This document shows, one piece after another, positions 13,601 to 26,599 of a DNA stretch of 64,000 nucleotides. Made by a program: the position numbers and the translations under genes. Origin of the DNA: Neodiprion pinetum (lineage: Eukaryota > Arthropoda > Insecta > Hymenoptera > Diprionidae); the NCBI RefSeq assembly GCF_021155775.2, contig NC_060232.1:4099257-4163256 (forward strand). The letters run 5' to 3'. The notes below the pieces were generated by a model that was not told the origin of the DNA, searched no databases, and worked only from the letters and a program-made list of their open reading frames with translations. Position 1 is the stretch's first letter. Every line of letters begins with the position of its first letter.

Positions 13601-15031
13601 TCTTGAGATTATGAAACGCTGCAACGTAAACAACAAAGTTTTTTGAGGGGTGAAAAAACGGATAGTCGAATCGATTCGGCCACTCCACCCTATTTCCACC
13701 ATTCGTTTAAATTTACATCTTTTCTTCGGCCCCCTTCTCGGTCCTCTAAGTTATAATAGCTAATAACTCTGGCGAATATTATTATCGCAGTTTGAATTTG
13801 GGGGCTCCGGTAAACAGGGGTGATATCCGCGAAATAAGGTCTTCGGTAGAGTTATTTTCGTTAGTGCTTCTCTCCATGATTGTAAAATATATCCAAATTG
13901 TATCGTTTCCTCATTCGATGAAATATCCATTTCCTGCATTCATATAAATAGATGGTAAATTATTTTCGGCTTCTCTTACTCTTCTCTATACACCTGCATG
14001 CAATTCGCAATACAATAACATTCGAAAAATTCGTTTGTTTGTCGCGCTATTGGTATAAAAATAAAAAAAGAAAAAAAAAACACAAAAACTATGTCGTTCT
14101 CTGAAAATTAACTGAATTCCAAACTCTGGTGCGTAGGTAGGGGAATGAAAATTCACGTTGATGTCTGTCCGATCCAATTGCCACTCGCCATGTGTCTACC
14201 AACGTATATACATATACATACATATATGTATGCATATACATATTGTATACATGCATGACCGGTTGTCCATCCGTCACGCTTGTCTGCCTGCAAGCTACAC
14301 TTCGTGTGTATCCGATGCAGGATTGAAAGAAGGGTTGCGGGAGGGTAAAAGAAGTAAAAAAAAAACGCTGTGATTTGAATAAAAGGTTTGAATCGAACGT
14401 CGAAATTCACCCTCTGGTGTTCCTCTCCTGTCCAGCGAATCGGCGCGTATTCATTGTATCGCATTGATATATTTAAACAATTTTTATTTCATTTTATTTC
14501 AATCTCTTTTCTTTTTTTTTCACACCAATTTTCTTCCGCGGACGCGGCTTATTCTCGACTCGTTCTCACTTCATTCCCCGTATAAAATTTCTCACCCCCT
14601 CCCGAAATATCTTCCATGCAATTACAAATCATCCGCGGCATCACCACAGAAGTAAAATGAAAAGATCCGGGACTGCTTCGGTTGGCGCATGCATAATTTC
14701 CGGCACTTTGGAGCATCGGAGTTGAGAGGCGAGACTAGAAAGCCAAGATACGAAGGTGCGGGTTGGGATGGTCTGTGGCTGTCTGTCTGGCGCTAAACGC
14801 GTCGCGGGGCAAAAAGGAAAACTAGAGGGGCGGAGGGGGAGGGGGTCGCTCGGAGAATGCGGCTAAAGAGAGAGAGAGAGAGAGAGAGAGAGATGTGTAT
14901 ATATATCAAGATCTAGGAAAGCCCGCGGTGAGATGGGGGGAAAAAGTTGTACCCGGGGCGAAAAGACGCTGGCGGAAAACGTACCGCGGAGAAAAGAGTC
15001 GGAGAAAAATACACCCGCCTACACCCGCTGC

Positions 15032-15064
<33 letters not shown>

Positions 15065-18000
15065 TATATAACGCTTGCGAGTTAGACACGGGCACGTGCC
15101 GAGGAACTCGAGTCGCATACTGATTCCTCGGCTGTAGGTATACCTTATACTCCTGATTTCAGTCTTATACAACAAAACCCCCCGAACCTCGACGCGTAGG
15201 TACATCTAGCACCTTTTGCGAATTTTCTGTATCGTCTTCTTATTCTCGCGCCTGCAGCGGGGAAAAAAGTCAGCAGACGTCTGCGAAGCATTCGAAAATT
15301 TTTTATAACAACACTAAATCGTTTCCACACGGAGAGAAAAAAAAACGAGGATGAAAATTGTTGGGCGACCTTGGAAGAACCGATATTTTCTACGCAATAT
15401 TTCAAATTTATTCCCTCGAAATTTACATTTCTTGTTTTGCGAAATTCGAGGGACAAGCGATGGATGCAGACTGTGGAAAGTTGGATTACTGGGAACGACG
15501 TCAGATTTTGGATGGAGAAAATTCGATTTTCTTATCCTCCGTCTCTCCGTCTTTGAAATACTGATTCCAACTCGGTCTTTGAGCGAGGCTCGAAGGCAGC
15601 GTGAAAATTTGTTATCGAAGAATCCCCTCAAGAGACCGCGTCTACTTATCTCGAAAAATTACTTACCTCTAAAAATGGTGGCGGTTCCGCGTCTCCTTCT
15701 TTTTCCCAAAGCCGGGACGTCGCGGGGACGAGGCTGCGAGTGATTCAATTTGCGTTGATGCGACCGAGTGAAAAATTCCTCGTTACATACGTAATACGTA
15801 CGTACAGTTATGTAACGTAAATGCTAGAACGACATCGGTAATGGTGGGGGTTTTACCGATCTCGAAAGAATTCGCGTCGACGGAAGAAACCGCGCTCAAG
15901 ATATAAAAATCGAGCGGAATAAGAATAAAAGAGAAAAATAAAATTAAAACCAAACGAACCAACAACCCGAATCTTATGTGTACATATGTACGAGAATCCC
16001 TCCGCCTTCCATACGTCGCCGCACTGAATCACGGAATTACCGTTCCACCGGCTAACCTTTGCCATTTTCCCCATAAATCATGCCGCGATATCTCGCACTC
16101 GAAGGATTTTATTATTTTATTTGTCACGTGCGCCAACTTCGCCTCCCTCCCTCCCTAACCTCTTCCTTACGCCCCCACCCACCTTTTTCCCATTTTTCCC
16201 TCGTTCCTCCTCGCTGCTTTTCCTGAATCAAACAGCTCTTACCCCCCACGACTTGTCGATACCAGGCCGAAGTTCGGCGTGCACGCGGTATCATCCTCTT
16301 AAAATTTATACTTATTTGTTCATTTTTCATATTTTTTTTTTTTTTTTTTTTCAATTCATTCATTTATTTTTTTCCCCTTGTTGTTATTACCCGTGACCAA
16401 CGAGCCGTGACGACAATTTCAACCCTGGAAAATCCGAGGGGTGCTCGAAAATTTACATTTTCGTTTTCACCGAGCTTGCAGGCCGAGGCGTGTACGCAAA
16501 CACACACCTACAGTCACCCCCGTACGTGTATAATGTGGGAATATTCCTTACATAGGGGTGGGGAAAATTCATCCCCTCTAACGCTTAAATGCCAGTTAAA
16601 GAGCTTCGTAAATTACGTTAATTCAAACGCGTTTTTTTTTTTTATTCTACCTCTCTTTCTTGCCCCAATTTTTCTCTTGAAAATCTAACGCTGCTATTAG
16701 GGAGAAAAGTTTTTTCAACGTGAAAATTGATTGCCGTCCGATGCTGCTGCTGCTGCTGTACGAGGATTATACAATTTTTCACATCTTTTTTAATAATACG
16801 AAAAGTTTTCGGTGCAACATCGGAAATAAGGTATAAATGAGAGGGATGAAAAAGATAAGGAAAGAGAGAGAGCAAGAAATACGGAAGTAACAAAGATAAG
16901 GCTCACGGAGATTGATCTCAATTTTTTTCCTCCAGCAAAAAACGAAAAACAAGAGCACAGCAGACTCGCAGAGGCGCGCGTCTACCGGTTTGAAAATGAA
17001 ATTTACTCGCTGAGGGCGAAAAGGAAGGCGAATAAAAAAAGAACGAAATGCGGAAAGAATGTCCCGTTCTTACTTTCATTGCGCTCTAAATGCTAATACC
17101 GTTATCTATATGCACAAGATGAAAATAAAAGTCAATTTATTTAACGACAACTGGATTTTCCGCAGGTGATAACGCATCTCGACGGTCTTCGCTGCATTCC
17201 TTCTTGCACCCTCTTCGAACAGCTTTTCCCAAGTCCGCACTTATCGACGGACGAAAAACGAGCGAAATGGAAAATAAGTAACTGCCGAAGAAATATCGTA
17301 AAATATTTTTGTTTGCATAAACTCTGCATTTCATCTTTCTTCCATTAATCAGCTGCGTGGAGAGAGATGAGAAAAATAAAACGAAAACGGAATAAGTACG
17401 GACGTTATAACGGACGCTGCGGTAATTTAATACAGCGATCAAGTGAATAATTTACAATAATTGATGATAGCCTGACGTATTCTAATAATTCGCGAATAAT
17501 ACCTTGACTGCCAACCATTCAGCGGCTAAATCGTGCCGAGCAAGCCGGAGAGGGAACGGCTCGTATTATTCATATCGATGTAAATTTCATAGCCATTAGG
17601 GATCCACGACCGAATGACCCGGGCGCGTGCTGCGACGAGACTCGCGACGATTTGACGTTGCAAAACTACTGGAAACTCGATTAATATTTACGAACCTTTG
17701 ACTGCTGCAGCTTCACTCGCAAACTACGTTCTCTTGATATTTCCCGTGCCAAGGGGTGGCCGGGGATGAAATTCATCGACCCTCCAAGCGAGCCAAAGTC
17801 CGCTTTCGTTTATTTCTCGAAAAAAAAAAAAAAAAAAAACATTCGTTAATTCTCAGCGTGTGTGTTTTTCAGCGGAAATTTTTCCTGTGCCTGTTTTTCC
17901 GTACTTGAGAATCGTTGGTGAAGATATTTTAAAAACTAAAACCATATCGCCTTCGCGGAGGGAAACTTGACGTAAATAAATCTTCGCTGAGATGTTTGGA

Positions 18001-21000
18001 TGCTGAATTCAAAGATAAATAACGCAGAGTGAGAAAGCGATTCAGAGATTCGAGATGCGTGCAGCTTCCGAGTTCAGATGACCCGGAATTTCTAAAATTT
18101 TGTGAATAAATTTGAATCGCGAGAGGCAATATTCGGGGGTTTCGAACCACCCCCTTCGCGACCGACAACTGCAGCCTCTCAAATTTGAATTTAATTGCCC
18201 CTTTAGAGGCGCATTCGCGAATTCGCGAAAAGGAAACTGCAGAAGATAAGGTCTCGATTCGGCAGCTAAGTTTCGATGAAATAAACATCATTCGATATCT
18301 TCGCGCCGCAAGTGAATTAGGCTCTAGAAATTTAACAAGCTTACGCTTAATTCGTCGGCGGGGGAAAGCCGCCCTAAACAACCCCGCGGCTCATCGAACG
18401 GCTGAATAAACCAGCTGTAACCCAATTTGAAGCGACTCAAACAAACCGACGAGTCAGACGAAAGGACGCTATTTAACCCTCGACCACATCCCTCGAGCTC
18501 CGGCGTCTCTACGCTGTTCGGTGTCGTTATCAATCCACCCCTACTGACGCCGCTGCAATGCCCGGGTCTCAGGACCTTCTAAGTGACGCCCGAGTCCTAG
18601 ATCTAGGCTCCGGCCGACGCCGGGGTGGCGGCGAAACCGGCGAAGGGGGTGGAGGGCGAAACGCGTCCGTTTAGAATCCCTTAATAACCCTTTGAATCGT
18701 ACGCTTTTCCTAGGAGAAATTTTCAAAATTCAAACTGGCCGATCTAATATGGCCGACTGAAAATATGAAAATTGATCCGAATTGCTTGAAGCTCGTTCCT
18801 CGAGGATTTTTGGGAACACTGACAACGAACCTGAATTTCTGATGTCACGTTCGTTTTCAGCAACCCCGAAAAACATTGAGCAACGAGTTTCGAGCAAATC
18901 GGATCAATTTTTATATCTTCAGTCCGCCATATTAGATCCGTTACTTTGAATTTCGAAATTTTGACGACCGATTCGGTTTTATTGACTCCAAAAACACAAT
19001 ATCACAAGATCGAGTTCCACTTTCCTTGTCCTCGTAACCTTCCCACAATTACATGTATTCCGTAAAAAGACGCATTTTCAACACTTTGTTTATTTGTGGC
19101 GTTCACTATGTTCGCGGAATCATCATAATCCCTCTGAAAAAATCAACATCGGAATTTCAGAAGTCCAATTATGCAAAAAAAATGACAGCGATATCTGAAA
19201 AATTGAAGGTAAATTGAAACATTCGATTCAAAAAAGGTGTCTCATGTATATGATATGTTGGTCTGCAAAGGGTTAAAGAAGATTTGTCTCTTCCACAACA
19301 ACGATGCTTGACTTGAGAAAAAAATATACACGTATAGTAGTCATTGGTTTCAATTGTGAGAAAGTGTCGGAATGCTCCTTTTGCGAGTGAATGAAAACCG
19401 AAACTTGATCCTCCCTCACGTGAGAATCATACCGTATAAATTCGACACCTCAGCAGCATTACAAAACTTGCGGACAAACCTCGGAAACTTTTTCCTTCAA
19501 AAGACTTTCATCACCCTGTTTTATTGCGTATTTTCTCCCCCTTCTTGACGACACTTTTCGTTTTTCTCTGACGAGTGAATATACGTATATTTTGCGGGAC
19601 TTGATCCTCCGGGAAAATTTTTACCGTCAAAATTGCCGAGAGTGTGGGAAAAGTTTTTGAGCTTCGCATTAAGTACATACTCGGATAATGAGTCTGTTCT
19701 GTTTTAAACCGCAGTCTCGTAAATACATTCTCCAGAGATTCGCGAAACACGACGTCGCTGCTGCTGGTTACACGCGGTGACTAATTAAATCCGGACTCAA
19801 GTAACACGTTGCCTCGCGTACCGCAGAGTGGTACACCAGTGCAAACGTTGTTCGAAACGGAGATCAAGGCGGCAAACGAGTGCTTGCAATTCGCAAACTC
19901 AAAGGCTAGGAAGTGCACCGGAGAGAATCTATCGTCGAGGAAATATCCGCGACGGATTTTCCGAAAAGCCTTGGCAGTTTGCGCTTTTTTTCCCGGGCTG
20001 AACGGTTTATAAGTTCTCCAGATATATATTTTCTCAAAAATTTTACCAACAAATTACGCTAATTTTTTATAAAAAATCGACGTAACAAACGGATGAAACT
20101 TTCACGTAAACCGAAATCTTGAATGATTAAACGCGACATCGACCTCTGAGGAAGTTTGCCGTACGTGTAACTGGTATGTTGATCACGTAGGTACGTACGA
20201 GTATAGCATATATGTACACAGCGAGGATGGAAGGACAGGGAGAGGAGCGTCTCCTGCGAGATTTCGCAAAGATTCCATAGTCTGGAGGCTTCCTTTGGAT
20301 CCACGTACCGAGGATGCGTAAACCCGTGGAGCTCGGAGCGTGTAAACCTGTTTGCATTGGCAGCTAGTCGAAAGTGCAGCATCATTTACCCATAACGCAG
20401 GGAGGGGGGGAGAGAATATTGAAGGAAGGTTAGAGACTTGTTTTGACACTCGCGGAACGCGAAGCGTCACTTCCGCCTCTTATTATTTTTTCTCCTCGGC
20501 CAAACGCCGACTTTCGACCCCTCAAGTACCCTAGAAGGCGACCCTGTGATTTACCGGAAATTTCCAACCGGCGACACCGGGTTTTCTCCACCCGACCCCT
20601 TTCGTGCCGCTTATTAAAAGGCGTCGAGTCGGTGCCGCCCTTGCCTCTTCCCTTGTACGTAGGTAGGGAGGTACGTATATACGACCCTTAATTACAGGGT
20701 TGATCAAAGTTGAGGCCGACCCGTGTGTCAATTTAATTCCAAGCCGAAGGAAGAGGCGGCTTGAGGCGGCGGCTGGTAACTTTTCTGCCGAACAGCCTGC
20801 GCACCCTGCGAATTTATACCTGAGAAAATTTAATTAGCAAAGTTTCGAGAGCTGATTTCGGCCGGAGACCGATTGACCGCGATGAAATATTGCGGTGGAA
20901 ATCTGGCCAAGCTCGCCTATCGGCTGCTCGCTCGGATTTCTTCCCGTCTCGTTGCGTCCTCCGAACAGTCAGGCTCGTCTTGAAACGTTCGAATTTTCAG

Positions 21001-24000
21001 GCGGAACCAGCCCTGATGTACGACAGCGTCCAGGTTTTCGCCGTGGGCCTCAGGACCCTGGAACAATCGCACGCCCTTCGCCCAGCGAATTTATCTTGCG
21101 AGCTGGAACACCCATGGGACGGTGGCCTCTCCCTTATCAACTACATAAACTCGGTGAGTAGCTGGTAATTATTCTTCCCCCAATGGCACTCCAGCATCGC
21201 AAAATCCACCCGCGTAAATCGCCGGTTCAACGGCCCACGATTTCTAGTCTGGGCTTCATTCAATGCCCGGGACAATCGCCGTTCCGCACCGGAGCCGAGG
21301 TCCATTGGCGGCATAAATCCGAAAAAAGTACCGAACTCGCTTCCTGTATTCATCGCTATTTACCGTTGAGTCGCCTAAAATCTTTCTAATTCGTTTTGAA
21401 ATTATTTACAAATCGTTTACAACTTCTTGAATCCCGTTGAAATTAGTTTGAAACTGTTTGACATCATTTTCAAACCTCTTTGAACTCTTTCAAGTCGTTC
21501 AGAACCCCTTGAAATTAGTTTCACACCGTTTGCAATTATTCCGAGACCAGTGGTAATCGCTTCAAACCACTTCAGACTAACTTGAGACTGTTTGAAACCG
21601 TTTCAAAACGACTTTAAATTACTCGAAACCTTACATCGATCTCGATTTGAAAAAACTTGGAAGCATTTTTCAACAGCTTCATACCGTTCGAAATCGTATT
21701 CAAACCGTTTTAAACCTTTTAAAATTGTTCGGCGCTCTTTGAACTTAGTTTGAAATTATTTGTGATAATTTTGAGACCGCTATTAGTCGCTTGAAACCAC
21801 TTTAAAATCGTTCAGAATCGTTTGTAACCGTTTCGAACTGGCTTGACATTACTCGAAATCGCTTAAAAATCATTGAAAACTGATTGAAGTAAGTTTGAAA
21901 GAGTTTAATCTCATTTTTCAACAGCTTCGAATCGTTGGAAATCGTTTGTCACATGATCCGTAAGTTAACAGCCCCTCGGGAAAAAGGTGTGAATGAAATG
22001 GCGCGATTGTAATTGTGTCCGCACTTCCGCATACCGAATAAATTTCTGCCGGCTGTATGAATTGTTCATTTTAATACCTTGATATACGGTCCCGAAAATG
22101 TCCCCGCCAGAATCCCCGCATAAATCCTCCCGTGACGTGTGAAACCCAACCCACATAACCCGCTGAACACGCCGTCACTTTTAGTGGCACTCTGGCCGAC
22201 TAATGGCCACGGTCAATCCCTCGTCTTGAGCGTTAGAAAAATTCGAGACAAAATTTCCAGCCTTCCCGCGGGCGTGTCGATATTTCGAAATTCGTTGACC
22301 CGAGCGATTTCTGTAATTACGATTCACTAATTGCTCATTCAATCCTTGCGAAACGCTGGGTTTATTGGAACGAAATTACTCCCGCTACAACCGTAATTCA
22401 AACAGTGAAAATCCAGGTTCAGCAATTTTGCGGCTTTGAATATGTGACGATTTTTGCGAGTCGAGCATTGACCGTGGTAATTGCAGCAAAACGCTGACGC
22501 ACAAACGTTTGTCCGTAAAAATTTCGCGCATTTTATTCAGCCGGATTCTTTTTCAAGAGCAGTTCCTTTCAACCGTACGAACCCGAGCGATCAGATTTCA
22601 CGGTATAGTGCTGCCCCCTTAAACTCTCACGTTCCTTTTCCACCCACCCGTGACCCTCACACTTTGACCTCGACGTATCATTCGGAACCCTTTTCGATAG
22701 TCAAGCCAATCTTAATGCGAAAAGAAAATACAGAGAAACGGAAACTACGTCCTCGATTCCTTCGAAGATATTCTCAGTCCGATTCGTTAAATATTTTTGT
22801 TGTAGAAATCATGGATCCGTTTTAACGGAGAAATTAACAGACGAGATCTGAAATCGAGTCCAATTATTTCGCCAACGTCTTGGCTCTCTTATGTCTGGAT
22901 TCGCAGTGCTGATTAGGGAAGTCCCGCATAAGGTATATTTTCCTTCTGCTTCTCACCGCGTTCGCTGTACTTTTCATCCCTGTACTCACTCTCCGTAATT
23001 CTCCGAGAGTAATTACGTATCCCCAACACGTTCTCGGCGCCAAGAAACTGAAGCTCAACAGTCAACTTGCTGTAAATTTGTCTACCTATTAATGCTAAAA
23101 ACTTGCCGCACGTGACTCGGAGGCATTACCGCATCAGTCTTAGCACAACGCTTGTTCAAATTACTACGTGGTTAGGTACTTATGCGACTGTACGGTGTGT
23201 GCCTACCAGAACTTTCCGCATGAAAATTGCATCCTCCTTAAACGCGCTTGAAATTATCGCCAAAGTTTCTCACCCTCAAATTCTGCTCCCCTACAGAGTC
23301 TGTCAATCCGTCGTCGTCCTTGAATCGATTGTCAAGGATAGAATTCTCAGTTTCCGCGAGAAATCAGGAACTTAGAGAGCGAAAACCTGCCGCCGTTTTC
23401 CTCACGTTTGACCATTCCTTCGGTATTTCACTCCGGCGTGGCGCTTAACTCGCGCAACGTCTTCGGCACTCCGTGAGGATCAGGATCGGAACGCAGCTGC
23501 ACGGAGTAAGGGGTGTAAAAATATTTAATGACATAGATATCACGAGTGGGACTGTAGGTGCACTTTTATTCCCTACCCTCTCACTTCCACCCTCGATACC
23601 GGGCTGCTTCATACAGCAAGCGCACCTTGCACTTCCTGTCGGGGAAACGGCAAAGCCTTTCAGGTTTACGGGCTTGTAATCCTCCTGCAACGCAGCTTTC
23701 AACGCGCGATCCTGGCTGCGAGGACGTGCCGGGAGCCAATGCCGTCTGAAACAGGATTATAAAGCTCGGGATGGGGGGAAGATGGAAGGAGGATGTATAT
23801 TATATTCAAAATGATATACTCGAGGAGTATTTTTATATGAGGCCTGCTCCCAACTCTCTCCTCTTCTCTTTTTCACCCGGACCCCAAAGTCACAAATCGA
23901 CTTTGACCTTCGGGTAATTGGTCGAAAATATTCAGTTTAGCGTTTTAATCGATGGTTATTTTCTTCCTTTGCAGGTTGAGCTGAAGGGAATTTCTGGACC

Positions 24001-26558
24001 GATAGAGTTCAAAGAGGGACGCCGCATTCAGTTCAAACTCGATTTACTCAAACTCAAGCAGCACTCGCTCGTCAAGGTAAAAACGATGCTATTTTTTATA
24101 TCGCCGTAATACCAGCGGTTGCTGGTACGATGTGTATAAAATATTATGTGTATATACTTTTGACGAGTCGAGTTTATACTCGAACTCGCGGCCGACGAGA
24201 CATTTCGTTTTATTTTCTTTCATTCCCAAGCAGCAGCTCGCTTTCACCCTCGATTTTACTATCATATACCTCGGCTGGCTTTTAAATCGTAAAATTGACC
24301 TGCGCAGGTGGGCGAATGGCGACCAGGTTCCGGCATCAACGTTACCGACAGGGCGGCTTTCTTCGAGCCAGGAATCGCCAACGTCACCCTCGTCGTCATA
24401 ACAATTTTGGTAAGTCAAGACCGGCGACGGATCCGTACCTTTATATTTTTCGTCGTTCCTCGTTTCCTCGAAAATTCGGCAAATGAGCCAAAATGAAATG
24501 ACGAAATCGTTACGTACTTCGCGGACGACGATTCCGCCCTGCAAATTCAATCCCCTCTTACCTTCGTCGTCGGCGCTTGTTAATGCGAAGGAAAAAAAAA
24601 AACAATGTGAGAAGAAGGAAGAAGATGAAAAAAAAAAAAAAAAACTAACAACCCCGTATCCGATAGGTGTGAAGTCTTTTTTATAACCTCCGGATTAGAA
24701 TATCACCTAGAAGCCATATTACGCGAAATCACTTGAACTCCTGTATATAATAATAAGTGACTTAAAGTCATTCGAAGTCTTACGCAGTCTCAATGTTCGT
24801 CTTTCATCAATCGATGGAGGGTCTATAATCCCTTGGTCCGATTAAAAAATAGCCAAGTCTTTACGTAATACTTTACAGTCCGTCAGTCGGTGACAGGAAG
24901 GAAAGAAAAATGTTAATTCTAAGCTTGTTATCGGTAATCAGCGGAGAGATAGAGACGCGCTCCTGATTGACGTTTATATTTGACCGGACAAATTGGTTGG
25001 AAATACGTAATACACGGATTGAAACAAGGGAGAAATTCCGTTCCTGGACTAAGGAGGATGAGGACAATTGCCCCGGGAAAAAGCATCGATCAATTACTTC
25101 GGACGAGGAAAATCCTCCTCGTATATAAATTCATTTCCAGAGAATCGGGCACGGAGCCGAAGTCGCGTGGGCGAAGGCGAAGGTAAAGCGAAAAGGTGGG
25201 CCGAAGGTCCGCGCATACCCCTCAACCCGTGGGAAATCATCCCCTAGGATAATAGCCGGAGCCCCATTTTGCCACTCAGCCTCGCAGCGTTCTCCTTCGG
25301 CTGCAAACCTCAGGCCGAAAACCATCCCCCGCGATCAGGCTTGACCCGGGATAACTCACTTAGGTCCTCCATATTCCCGTTTAAATTTCACCCCGTCTCG
25401 AATTTCGGCCGAAATTTATAACGTAGAAAAATTCATTGCCCCGACGAGAGCTCGCGACGGTCAAAATCCTCCACCCCCCCTTTCCTTTTTTCTTTTCATT
25501 AGACCTTGGATCGATTCTACTTTTTTTCAACGTCGTTACCGTTCTTGGCGGTGACAACCGGACCTCGTGATTACCTTCAACCTCGTAACCAAGGATTACG
25601 GATTCTCCAAGCCGGTTACAATTGACTGCAACGTAAACCCGATGTAAGGTCTGTAATACGCTCTGCACCGCATTTCCTTCGACGCCTAGGTGACAAAAGA
25701 TGGTTGGGAATCGATATTCAATACCGGGTTTAAGATCTTCCGGGTATGTAGACGGAGACGAGAATTGAGTGAAGATTTTTCAGCCTTACTCTTTCTTTCG
25801 TTCATTCTTACACGTTTACTTCCTCTTGTTACTCTTGATTTTTATTTTTATTCGGGCATTTACTTCACCCGCAAGTATTTTCCGACCCGATCGTTATGCG
25901 GATGTATAGGTATAGGTTGTACGTGCGAAAGTACGAACAAGTGTAGGTACTACATGGATAATTTGCAGGAGGTCGAGAAAAGGGGTGGAAAACTTTTGCA
26001 GGCATTTTCTCACCGCTGCTCGGCTAAAATGAAATCGCGCGATTCTATTTTCCATTCCCGTTCCCACTCCTGATTCCGCTTTTGAAAAAAAGACGAAGAA
26101 TAAGAAAAATCGAGCCGGAGTAAAAAATAAAAATAAACAAAAACTAGAATTAAAACTTCTTTCGGGCCATTTCTCACACGGATCTACATATATATATTAT
26201 AAATCCTCAAGCCCCGCGGTTCTCTAATTGATGCCGCCATATTTCAAGCCCCCTTTTTCACCGCCCCCATGCAGCACTATATACGTATACCTGCTATGTA
26301 CATATATAAGTTAGGCCGGTAATTTTCTGTCGTGCGAATTAAAGTCCGGCATCAATTTTACCGCCAAGGCTCACGTCAAATATTAGTTTTCGTTTCGTTA
26401 TCGATAGCCGAGAGGCGTAAATATTGTACCATGAGAAAACATATTTTCCGCACGAACCGCACCACGCACACAGCTCTGATTTATGTTTGAGGAATCGGAT
26501 GGAGCCGAGGAGTCTGCATTGCGAATGATTCTTCGCCCCTTCTCCCTTTTCCCTTCTC

Positions 26559-26599
<41 letters not shown>

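Larger units (their letters stand above)
12847..21000 (+). other. Receptor intron (8.2 kb) with microsatellites and a foldback element
   Basis: The longest intron read. It contains an AG run (14867-14893), a CAGA run (15031-15064), poly-T and poly-A tracts (16331-16350, 17821-17839) and the foldback at 18716-18962. No exon recognised in it. Confidence 0.8.
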
